Translations under genes and position numbers: made by a program | Notes under the pieces: model-generated | Told to the model about the DNA's origin: nothing | Database searches by the model: none | Seen by the model: only the letters and a program-made list of their open reading frames with translations | Source: Candidatus Stercoripulliclostridium merdigallinarum | Lineage (GTDB): Bacteria > Bacillota > Clostridia > Christensenellales > DTU072 | Assembly (NCBI GenBank): GCA_018714575.1 | Contig: DVNF01000146.1 | Span: 1 to 9,012, forward strand | DNA length: 9,012 nt | Direction: 5' to 3' | Shown: positions 1-5,935 of the stretch, piece by piece | Layout of the letters: the number at the start of each line of letters is the position of its first letter | Position numbering within the stretch: position 1 is the stretch's first letter

Positions 1-52
1 GCGCGAATAGCCGAATAAGCTAATAAACAATAATTCATTGTAAAGGAGCATC

Positions 53-1300
53 ATGGCAGAATTCAAACCTATACGTTGCAATTTTTGCGGCAGATCGGAA
101 TTCGAAGTATCTGCGATCTTCGCCGGACAAGGCGGAGCATATATCTGTGCAGATTGTATAAAAAGGCTGGCTTTCGAGCAAAAACGTTTGGAAAAAGGCG
201 AAAAAGCTGCGGAGGAGTTCAACGATCCCGTACCAAAGCCTACACAAATAAAAGCCGGTTTGGATAAATATATAGTCGGACAGGACGACGCGAAGCGTAT
301 CCTTTCCGTAGCCGTATATAACCATTACAAACGCCTGAAGTTTGCCGGTAACGATTCGGTAAAGCCGGAAAAATCCAACATTCTGATGCTGGGACCGACG
401 GGGTCGGGAAAGACGCTTTTGGCAAAGACTTTGGCGGACATTATCAACGTTCCGTTTGCTATTGCCGACGCTACGACCTTGACCGAGGCGGGTTACGTCG
501 GCGACGACGTGGAAAACATTTTGTTAAAGCTGATCCGCGCCGCCGACAACGATATTTCCAGGGCTGAACGGGGCATTATTTATATCGACGAGATAGATAA
601 GATCTGCAGGAAATCGGAAAACATGTCTATCACCAGGGACGTTTCCGGCGAAGGCGTACAGCAGGCTTTGTTGAAAATCATCGAATCCACCGTTGCCAGC
701 GTGCCTCCCACGGGCGGCAGGAAACATCCTTATCAGGAATGTATCCAAATAGACACCACAAACATTTTGTTTATTTGCGGCGGAGCTTTCGTGGGCTTGG
801 AAAAGATAGTCGAAAAGCGTAAGGACGGTTCGTCTATAGGCTTTACGGGCGCGCTGAAGAAAGGGGACGAATCCTATTCGGAATCGCTGAAGGACCTGCA
901 ACCCGACGATTTGATAAAGTACGGACTCATTCCCGAATTCGTGGGCAGAGTGCCGATCATCGCGGCGTTGGATCCTTTGGATAAGTCGGCTTTGATAAAG
1001 ATCCTGACCGAGCCGCAGAACGCTTTGATCAAACAATACGAAAAGCTGTTTGAAATGGACGGTATGCGCTTGACGTTTACCGACAAAGCCGTCGAAGCCA
1101 TCGCCGACAGGGCGATAGCGCTGAAGACGGGCGCCAGAGGACTAAGGACGGTCATCGAAAACGCCATGAAGAACATTATGTTCGAGTTGCCGGACAAAGC
1201 CGGCGAGATAAAGGAGGTTACGATCACCGACCGCACGATAACATCGGGTGCCGATCCCGAAATCACTTATATAGGGCAGACCGGAGCAACCGGAGCCTGA
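53..1300 (+). CDS. clpX: ClpX, ATP-dependent unfoldase subunit of the ClpXP protease
   Basis: ClpX is a hexameric cytoplasmic AAA+ unfoldase that recognises tagged or native substrates and threads them into ClpP. The 415-residue product is close to the usual 415-425. Visible in order: an N-terminal zinc-binding domain with C9-x2-C12 and C32-x2-C35; Walker A GPTGSGKT (114-121); the GYVG pore loop (147-150); Walker B IIYIDE (175-180); an RKH-type segment (GGRKHP); the IGF tripeptide (262-264) that docks on ClpP; and the sensor-2 motif GARGLR (360-365). The IGF loop marks it as a ClpP partner rather than an HslU-type relative. The start is supported by AAAGGAG at 42-48, four bases before the ATG. 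Upstream sequence is only 52 bases, so clpP or tig, the usual neighbours, cannot be seen. lon follows after 22 bases, suggesting one transcript. Nothing is unusual apart from a short duplicated accggagc at the 3' end. Confidence 0.98.
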   Translation: MAEFKPIRCNFCGRSEFEVSAIFAGQGGAYICADCIKRLAFEQKRLEKGEKAAEEFNDPVPKPTQIKAGLDKYIVGQDDAKRILSVAVYNHYKRLKFAGNDSVKPEKSNILMLGPTGSGKTLLAKTLADIINVPFAIADATTLTEAGYVGDDVENILLKLIRAADNDISRAERGIIYIDEIDKICRKSENMSITRDVSGEGVQQALLKIIESTVASVPPTGGRKHPYQECIQIDTTNILFICGGAFVGLEKIVEKRKDGSSIGFTGALKKGDESYSESLKDLQPDDLIKYGLIPEFVGRVPIIAALDPLDKSALIKILTEPQNALIKQYEKLFEMDGMRLTFTDKAVEAIADRAIALKTGARGLRTVIENAMKNIMFELPDKAGEIKEVTITDRTITSGADPEITYIGQTGATGA

Positions 1301-1322
1301 GATTCGGCATAGAGGAAAAAAC

Positions 1323-3644
1323 ATGGACGATATAAAAATAACCGCAATAGTCGTACCGGAACCGATATTTCCGTCGACGTCGGGCAAAGCCGAAATCGAC
1401 GGTTTGACGGCTCTTTCGGTAAAGTGGGCAATGGAACACAACGAAAGAGTGGCGGCGGTACCCGAAGCCGACAAACGTAAACATATCAATCCCGGCGACC
1501 TTTGCACGATAATAGAAATAGAACAACTGTTGCAGTTAAAAGACAGCAAAAGCGTCATTTTGTACAAAGCTGCCGGCAGCGGCAGATACCGTATCGACGA
1601 CGTGGCTTATACGCCGGACGGCAGATGTACCGTAGGACTCAGGCAGGCGCGATTCACAGGCACCAAAGCCGACGAGCTGTTTATCGCATACGAAAAGCTG
1701 TATGACCTGTACGGCAACTACTTGCGCATGATAACCGATCACGGCAAGGACGGGGAATCTAAATTCCCGTCGTTTGCCGTAGACAGAGTGTTGGAAGAAC
1801 ACCCCGATTCAGCCGCCGAAATCAACAGAGGTATCGACAGATTGGCGGGCGAGTTACATATAGCCGACACTTCGGCGCTGTATTCGGAGCTGGACACTTT
1901 TTCGCGCATCATGATAGCTATCAGGTGCCTGATGCAGGAGATCGACATTATAAAAGTCGAGGATCGCGTAATGCAGGAAGTGCACGCCGCGATGGACGAA
2001 AACCAACGCGACTATTTTATACGCGAACAGATAAAAGCGCTGTCGAAGGAAATCGACGAGGACGACGAAGCCGACAGCTACCTTGAAAAGATCGACGCGC
2101 TGAAGACTACCGAAGCCAACAAGGAAAAATTCAGGCGCGAAGTCAGACGTCTTACCCGAACGGCGGCGGCTTCTCCCGACATGGCTTTGATAAAAAATTA
2201 CTTGGATACCGTTATCGAGTTGCCGTGGGGCGAATACACCGACGACAACGAGGACCTAAAAGAAGCCGAAAGAGTGTTGAACGAAGACCACTACGGCTTG
2301 GAAAAGGTAAAGGAACGCCTTATCGAGGCTCTGGCTGTCAGAAAACTTTCAAAAGAGGGCAGGAGCCCCATTATCTGCTTGGTCGGTCCTCCCGGAGTGG
2401 GCAAAACTTCGATTGCGACTTCGATAGCGCGCGCTATGAATAAAAAATTCGTCAGACTGTCTTTGGGCGGTATCCGTGACGAAGCCGAGATCCGCGGACA
2501 CAGAAAAACTTACGTTGGCGCCATGCCCGGGCGCATAATCAACGCCATAAACCAGGCGGGCAGCATGAACCCCGTTTTCCTGATGGACGAAATAGATAAA
2601 ATGGCGGCGGATTATAAAGGCGACCCGGCAAGCGCTTTGTTGGAAGTCCTGGACCCCGAACAAAACGTCAGCTTCCGCGACCACTTTATCGAAGTGCCGT
2701 TCGATTTGTCAAAAGTTTTGTTTATAACGACGGCAAATACTTTGGATCCCATATCCAGACCGTTATTGGACAGAATGGAGATCATCGAGATCAGCGGTTA
2801 TACCGACGTCGAAAAGTTGGAAATAGCCAAACGCTATTTGATCAAAAAAGCGTATAAACAGAACGGAGTTTCCCCCGAATGGGTGGAATTTACCGACGAC
2901 GCCATATCCGAGATCATTCACGAATACACCAGAGAATCGGGCGTCAGAGCTTTGGAAAAGAGCGTCAATTCCGTAGTCAGAAAGGTGGCTAAACGCTTTG
3001 TCGAAAATCCCGAATCCGAACCGGTAAAAGTCACCGGGGAGAACGTAAAGGACTTCCTTGGCGAGCCCAAATTCCCCGTAACTTCAAAAGTGCGTCCCGA
3101 TTCGGAGGGCGTAGTTACGGGACTTGCCTGGACGGAAGTCGGCGGCGACACGTTGGAAGTCGAAGTCGCGGTTACGCACGGAAAGGGCGAAACGCTGTTG
3201 ACCGGTAACTTGGGCGACGTCATGAAAGAATCCGCCAGGATCGCTATCAGCTATTGCCGCGTATTCGGAAAAGAATGGGGTATTCCCGACGACTTTTTCG
3301 AAAAGAACGACATACATATCCACGTGCCGGAAGGCGCGACTCCGAAGGACGGTCCCAGCGCGGGTATTACGATAGCTACCGCGGTATGCTCCGCGGCTAC
3401 CGGAAAGCCGGTCAGAGGCGACGTCGCAATGACGGGCGAGCTGACTTTGCGCGGTAAAGTCCTGCCGATAGGCGGATTGAAAGAAAAATCCCTGGCGGCT
3501 TTGAGGGACGGCATAAAGACGATATTCCTCCCGGAGGAAAATCGCCGCGATTACAAAGATTTGCCCGGAGTCGTCAAGGATAAAATCGATTTCCGCTTTG
3601 TAGGAAACGTCGGAACGGTTCTGAAAAACGCCATAGTCTGGTAA
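1323..3644 (+). CDS. lon: Lon, ATP-dependent serine protease (LonA type)
   Basis: Lon is a soluble homo-oligomeric protease that degrades misfolded and regulatory proteins, with AAA+ and peptidase domains on one chain. The 773 residues match typical LonA length. The N-terminal substrate-binding domain occupies about residues 1-190 and diverges from the classical opening (IVVPEPIFPSTSG), followed by a charged helical stretch. The AAA+ module has Walker A GPPGVGKT (355-362) and Walker B VFLMDE (418-423). The protease domain carries KDGPSAG with catalytic Ser679 and GGLKEK with catalytic Lys722, the Ser-Lys dyad of the family. There is no N-terminal membrane segment, so it is LonA and not the membrane LonB found next to clpX in Bacillus. 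AGAGG at 1311-1315 lies seven bases before the ATG. It sits directly after clpX, so two proteolytic machines share one locus, an arrangement known in several bacterial groups. Confidence 0.98.
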   Translation: MDDIKITAIVVPEPIFPSTSGKAEIDGLTALSVKWAMEHNERVAAVPEADKRKHINPGDLCTIIEIEQLLQLKDSKSVILYKAAGSGRYRIDDVAYTPDGRCTVGLRQARFTGTKADELFIAYEKLYDLYGNYLRMITDHGKDGESKFPSFAVDRVLEEHPDSAAEINRGIDRLAGELHIADTSALYSELDTFSRIMIAIRCLMQEIDIIKVEDRVMQEVHAAMDENQRDYFIREQIKALSKEIDEDDEADSYLEKIDALKTTEANKEKFRREVRRLTRTAAASPDMALIKNYLDTVIELPWGEYTDDNEDLKEAERVLNEDHYGLEKVKERLIEALAVRKLSKEGRSPIICLVGPPGVGKTSIATSIARAMNKKFVRLSLGGIRDEAEIRGHRKTYVGAMPGRIINAINQAGSMNPVFLMDEIDKMAADYKGDPASALLEVLDPEQNVSFRDHFIEVPFDLSKVLFITTANTLDPISRPLLDRMEIIEISGYTDVEKLEIAKRYLIKKAYKQNGVSPEWVEFTDDAISEIIHEYTRESGVRALEKSVNSVVRKVAKRFVENPESEPVKVTGENVKDFLGEPKFPVTSKVRPDSEGVVTGLAWTEVGGDTLEVEVAVTHGKGETLLTGNLGDVMKESARIAISYCRVFGKEWGIPDDFFEKNDIHIHVPEGATPKDGPSAGITIATAVCSAATGKPVRGDVAMTGELTLRGKVLPIGGLKEKSLAALRDGIKTIFLPEENRRDYKDLPGVVKDKIDFRFVGNVGTVLKNAIVW

Positions 3645-3649
3645 GACCG

Positions 3650-3677
3650 AATACCCGAAAGTTTTGTTTCGGGTATT
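3650..3677 (+). terminator. Stem-loop after lon, possible weak terminator
   Basis: AATACCCGAAA (3650-3660) is a perfect 11-base inverted repeat of TTTCGGGTATT (3667-3677) around a six-base loop, starting five bases after the lon stop codon. The T run after it is poor (TTTGTCG), so termination may be partial, or the stem may protect the 3' end of the clpX-lon mRNA. It separates the protease pair from ysxC. Confidence 0.6.
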
Positions 3678-3682
3678 TGTCG

Positions 3683-3688
3683 TATAAT
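3683..3688 (+). promoter_or_regulatory. Perfect TATAAT -10 box, candidate ysxC promoter
   Basis: TATAAT lies 35 bases before the ysxC ATG and just after the lon stem-loop. At 17-base spacing the -35 position reads AGTTTT, which is poor, and that region falls inside the preceding stem-loop. A separate promoter for ysxC and the phosphoesterase is plausible but not strongly supported. Confidence 0.4.
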
Positions 3689-3723
3689 CAACGCTTTTAT
3701 CGTCGGGGGAAAGGAGGAGAAAA

Positions 3724-4320
3724 ATGAAGATCAAGAACGCAGAATTTCTGTATTCGGCAGGGTATCCCGATCAGCTGACCGAACAGAAGGTACCGGAGAT
3801 AGCCGTAGCCGGCAGATCCAACGTGGGAAAGTCCTCGTTTATAAACTTTATAACGGGGAACGGCAAACTTGCAAAGACGTCCAAGGAGCCCGGCAGAACG
3901 AGGCTGGTAAACTATTTCCGCGTCAACGGCGGCGAGTTTATGTTGGTGGACTTGCCGGGATACGGTTTCGCAAGGGTGTCGGACGAGGAAAAATTGAAGT
4001 GGGCTGAATTGATCGAGGCGTATTTCAAATCGCCCGCCGCGCTCCGACACGTGTTTTTATTGTTGGATATTCGCCGCGAGCCCGGCGAAGGGGACGTCAG
4101 AATGTTGAATTATATGTATCACTACGTCATTCCCTTTACCGTGATCTTGACGAAAGCCGACAAACTGTCCAGGATGCAAGCCATCGACCGCCGCAGGAAG
4201 ATTGCCGCCGCGTTAAAGATCGGAGCGGATAATATAATCATATCTTCTTCCTACGCAAAACAGGGCAAAGAGGATATTTTGACCAGGATCGACGAGATAT
4301 TGTCGATAGACATGAACTAA
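3724..4320 (+). CDS. ysxC: YsxC/EngB, ribosome-biogenesis GTPase
   Basis: This is a TrmE-Era-EngA-YihA family GTPase. In Bacillus subtilis YsxC is essential and acts in late assembly of the 50S subunit. The 198-residue single G domain has all the expected motifs: G1 GRSNVGKSS (30-38), G2 threonine in PGRTR (T59), G3 DLPGYG (76-81), G4 TKAD (143-146) and a G5 serine cluster (174-176). The conserved N-terminal NAEFLYSA opening fits EngB and not Era or Der, which carry extra domains. A strong AAGGAGGAG (3711-3719) sits just before the ATG and fixes the start. Its position after lon matches the lon-ysxC order of Bacillus. A phosphoesterase gene begins six bases after its stop codon, so the two are probably translated in sequence from one mRNA. 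Confidence 0.97.
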   Translation: MKIKNAEFLYSAGYPDQLTEQKVPEIAVAGRSNVGKSSFINFITGNGKLAKTSKEPGRTRLVNYFRVNGGEFMLVDLPGYGFARVSDEEKLKWAELIEAYFKSPAALRHVFLLLDIRREPGEGDVRMLNYMYHYVIPFTVILTKADKLSRMQAIDRRRKIAAALKIGADNIIISSSYAKQGKEDILTRIDEILSIDMN

Positions 4321-4326
4321 CGAAAG

Positions 4327-5034
4327 ATGAAAGTATTTGCCGTCAGCGACCCACATTTATCCTTCACAGCGGAAAAACCGATGTCGATTTTCGGCGCGGT
4401 GTGGGAAAACCATTGGGAAGCCATTGCCGCCGATTGGTTGGAAAAGGTGGGCGCGGACGACATAGTTTTGTTGCCCGGCGATATTTCCTGGGGCATGACG
4501 ACGGACGAGGCGCGAAAGGATCTGGAAACGATAGGCGCGATGCCCGGGAAAAAGATCTACGTAAAGGGCAATCACGACTATTGGTGGGGGAGCCTTAGCA
4601 AAATACGCGGCATCCTTCCCGAAGGCAGTTATTGTATCCAAAACGACGCGTTGAAGTTCGGAAAGTTCATATTCTGCGGCAGCCGCGGTTGGAGCGTTCC
4701 CGAAATAGGCGTAAAGCCCGATCCGAACGACGAAAAATTACTGCGCCGCGAACAGCTCCGATTGGAACTTAGTTTAAAAGCGGCGGAAAAATTGGCAACG
4801 GGCGATCCCCGGGAAATCAAGATCGGTATGATGCACTTTCCGCCTTTCGATTCGCGCATGAGCTCGACTCCGTTTACCGATCTGTTTGCTAAATACGGAG
4901 TAAAAAAAGTCATCTACGGTCACTTGCACGGTCAAAAGTGCCGCGCGGAGTTGAGATCGATAAAAAACGACGTCGAATACTATCTGACTTCCTGCGACAT
5001 AACCGGGAATAAATTGGTGTTTATAGCAGAATAA
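4327..5034 (+). CDS. Calcineurin-like metallophosphoesterase
   Basis: The 235-residue cytoplasmic protein has the full metallophosphoesterase signature for a two-metal site: D8-x-H10, GD (51-52, in LPGDISW), GNHD (81-84), H170 in MMHFPP, and GHLHG (198-202). Family members hydrolyse phosphomonoesters or phosphodiesters; the substrate cannot be read from the sequence. Overall it resembles the family of predicted phosphohydrolases grouped as COG1768 (recalled, not searched). There is no signal peptide or membrane segment. Its start lies six bases after the ysxC TAA, with only a weak purine stretch (CGAAAG) before the ATG, so it probably depends on translational coupling to ysxC. The tryptophan-rich segments (GAVWENHWEAIAADW; DYWWGS) may shape the substrate pocket, but that is inference. 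Confidence 0.92.
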   Translation: MKVFAVSDPHLSFTAEKPMSIFGAVWENHWEAIAADWLEKVGADDIVLLPGDISWGMTTDEARKDLETIGAMPGKKIYVKGNHDYWWGSLSKIRGILPEGSYCIQNDALKFGKFIFCGSRGWSVPEIGVKPDPNDEKLLRREQLRLELSLKAAEKLATGDPREIKIGMMHFPPFDSRMSSTPFTDLFAKYGVKKVIYGHLHGQKCRAELRSIKNDVEYYLTSCDITGNKLVFIAE

Positions 5035-5050
5035 ACCGAATTGCTTTTTT
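5025..5050 (+). terminator. Weak candidate terminator overlapping the phosphoesterase stop
   Basis: AGCAG (5025-5029) can pair with TTGCT (5041-5045, one G-U pair) around an 11-base loop, followed by a run of T at 5046-5050 and more T-rich sequence. The stem is short and includes coding bases, so this is only a possible end of the ysxC transcript. Confidence 0.3.
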
Positions 5051-5077
5051 GATTTTTCAATTAATATATCGTATATA
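5049..5077 (+). promoter_or_regulatory. AT-rich sigma-A-like promoter candidate for the noncoding RNA
   Basis: TTGATT (5049-5054), 17 bases, TATATA (5072-5077) fits a housekeeping promoter; overlapping alternatives TATATT (5074-5079) and TATTAT (5085-5090) exist in the same tract. Transcription would begin near 5084-5097, some 50-60 bases before the best 5' closing stem of the predicted 6S RNA, so the RNA would need 5' trimming or a nearer promoter. The whole stretch 5041-5095 is strongly AT-rich, unlike its surroundings. Confidence 0.4.
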
Positions 5078-5127
5078 TTTTATATATTATTGTTTGTGCG
5101 CGCGTATGCGCGAAAAACCTTTCGGGC

Positions 5128-5141
5128 TCAAAATATTTTGA
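5128..5141. promoter_or_regulatory. Perfect 14-base palindrome upstream of the structured RNA
   Basis: TCAAAATATTTTGA equals its own reverse complement over 14 bases. It lies immediately before the predicted 6S RNA and could be a binding site for a dimeric regulator, or could simply include a degenerate -10 box (AATATT or TATTTT). No good -35 box is found upstream of it. The regulator, if any, is unknown. Confidence 0.35.
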
Positions 5142-5144
5142 ACA

Positions 5145-5329
5145 AAGCCTAATAAGTAGCCTGATGATATTTCGTGCGGCGCGACAGCGCTTTGAAAACG
5201 CCGCCTCTGCCGCGGCGGCGAAAGCGGCAGCAAAATGCGAAAATGCAGGCTTTCAGAACATTTGTTCGTATTATATGCCGATTGGGTAGCCAGGCAAAGG
5301 GGTTTCAGTGTGCCGAAACCCTTTTTTTT
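5145..5329 (+). ncRNA. ssrS: Probable 6S RNA (RNA polymerase regulator)
   Basis: 6S RNA mimics an open promoter and binds sigma-A RNA polymerase. Support: a non-coding, about 185-nt, strongly structured segment with its own terminator. A closing stem can form from GCCT (5147-5150) with AGGC (5292-5295) and GCCTGAT (5159-5165) with ATTGGGT (5281-5287, with G-U pairs). The left strand reads CCTGATGATATTTCGTG, recalling the CCTGAgccGATATTTCA part of Escherichia coli 6S. The right side has a small hairpin GAACA-TT-TGTTC, as 6S RNAs do opposite the central bubble. The middle arm is GC-rich (GCGGCG with CGCCGC; CTGCCGC with GCGGCAG). It lacks the conserved core of RNase P RNA, SRP RNA or tmRNA. Exact ends are uncertain; identification rests on recalled motifs and should be confirmed with the Rfam 6S model. 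Confidence 0.6.
5296..5329 (+). terminator. Strong intrinsic terminator of the noncoding RNA
   Basis: GGGTTTC (5300-5306) pairs with GAAACCC (5315-5321) around an eight-base loop, and flanking A's extend the stem into the tail. Eight T's follow (5322-5329). It ends the structured RNA and insulates it from the dcw promoter about 35 bases downstream. Confidence 0.9.
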
Positions 5330-5344
5330 ATGTAAATTTTTCTA

Positions 5345-5374
5345 AAAATGTTTTCAAGTGGTTGAAAGTGGTTA
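5345..5374 (+). promoter_or_regulatory. Three tandem 10-base repeats, probable MraZ operator
   Basis: Three consecutive decamers lie in phase: AAAATGTTTT (5345), CAAGTGGTTG (5355) and AAAGTGGTTA (5365). The third fits AAAGTG[T/G]NNN, the MraZ box as I recall it from Mycoplasma; the other two differ from it at one position each. The 10-base period also matches the tandem TGGGN boxes with five-base spacers bound by E. coli MraZ. They cover the -35 box and the start of the spacer, so binding should block or modulate transcription, giving MraZ control of its own operon. The assignment is inferred from family knowledge and position. Confidence 0.7.
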
Positions 5375-5390
5375 AATTATACTTTATAAT
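5362..5390 (+). promoter_or_regulatory. Sigma-A promoter of the mraZ/dcw operon
   Basis: TTGAAA (5362-5367) and a perfect TATAAT (5385-5390) are separated by 17 bases, an almost consensus housekeeping promoter. Transcription should start near 5397, leaving a leader of about 105 bases before the mraZ ATG. It is the best promoter in the window and the only clear one for the four division and cell-wall genes downstream. Confidence 0.88.
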
Positions 5391-5407
5391 ATAATCAATA
5401 CAAGGGA

Positions 5408-5486
5408 GGAAGTTTCCACGCGGCAAGACCGAAACGCGGAAACGTTCCCGGCGGAGTTTCCCGAAAGTTGCGACCGAAGCGACGGG
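5408..5486 (+). promoter_or_regulatory. Structured 5' leader of the mraZ operon
   Basis: Hairpin A pairs GGAAGTTTCC-(AC)-GCG (5408-5422) with CGC-GGAAAC-(G)-TTCC (5435-5448), about 13 pairs interrupted by small bulges. Hairpin B pairs CCC (5460-5462) and GTTGC (5467-5471) with GCGAC (5479-5483) and GGG (5484-5486), ending close to the ribosome binding site. GGAAAC (5438-5443) can pair instead with a second GTTTCC (5456-5461), so two alternative folds exist. There is no T run, so this is not an ordinary terminator. I recognise no known riboswitch class. Confidence 0.45.
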
Positions 5487-5503
5487 TAGGGAAGGGCGGA
5501 GAG

Positions 5504-5935
5504 ATGAACTATTGTTTCCTTGGAAAATTTAATTTGGCTTTGGACGACAAATGCAGGATGCGTTTGCCTGCCAAGTTAAGGGCGGCGATAGGTACCGGCT
5601 ATGTAGTTATGTACGGGGCAGACTGTCTTTCCGTGATGCCGAAAGAGGATTTCGAGGCGTTGAACGAAAAGTTCAGAAGTATACCTTATTCCGACGTCGA
5701 GGCAAGGCGAGCGGTATCGGATATATTAGGCAACGCTTTCGAACCGGAAGAGGACGCACAGGGACGGTTCGTCATTCCCAAACATTCGCGCGATTATGCG
5801 GCGATCGTTAAAAACGTAGTCGTAGTCGGCGCCGGCAATATCATTGAAATATGGGGCGAAGAACGTTACGAAAAGACGCATACCGTAAGCTCTTACGCCG
5901 ACAAGCTGAAGGCATTGGCACAATATGGAATTTAA
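5504..5935 (+). CDS. mraZ: MraZ, transcriptional regulator of the dcw cluster
   Basis: MraZ is an AbrB-like (SpoVT-AbrB fold) DNA-binding protein that forms ring-shaped oligomers and controls the dcw operon it heads. The product from this ATG is 143 residues, the usual family length, and opens with the typical MNYCFLGKFNLALDDKCR. Both family DxxxR motifs are present: D14-x3-R18 followed by LPAKLR, and D84-x3-R88 followed by FVIPKHSR. An upstream TTG at 5468 would add 12 residues (MRPKRRVGKGGE) encoded inside the structured leader. The ATG at 5504 is preferred because the family begins there and because AGGGAAGG (5488-5495) lies eight bases before it. Its stop overlaps the rsmH start by 11 bases. 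Probable MraZ boxes at 5345-5374 suggest autoregulation. Confidence 0.97.
   Translation: MNYCFLGKFNLALDDKCRMRLPAKLRAAIGTGYVVMYGADCLSVMPKEDFEALNEKFRSIPYSDVEARRAVSDILGNAFEPEEDAQGRFVIPKHSRDYAAIVKNVVVVGAGNIIEIWGEERYEKTHTVSSYADKLKALAQYGI

Noticed and set aside
1..18. Possible last codons of an upstream gene, frame 1 reading ARIAE then TAA
   Set aside because: Five codons are too few to identify clpP, tig or anything else; several other stop codons occur in this stretch in all frames.
27..41. ACAAT-AATTC-ATTGT inverted repeat just before the clpX ribosome binding site
   Set aside because: Only a five-pair, A/T-rich stem; expected by chance, and no CtsR- or HrcA-type operator is recognisable.
524..1036. 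Long open frames opposite or overlapping clpX, lon and rsmH, including a minus-strand one of 170 codons here
   Set aside because: Their sequences show no family motifs, they sit over strongly conserved genes, and they are expected as antisense shadows in this codon usage.
5145..5329. RNase P RNA, SRP RNA or tRNA as the identity of the structured RNA
   Set aside because: The RNase P core (GAGGAAAGUCC, ACAGAA), the SRP tetraloop domain and a tRNA T-loop are all absent; the size and layout fit 6S better.
5468..5503. Extended mraZ start at TTG 5468
   Set aside because: It adds 12 basic residues foreign to the family, and the ATG at 5504 has the conserved N-terminus and a better ribosome binding site.
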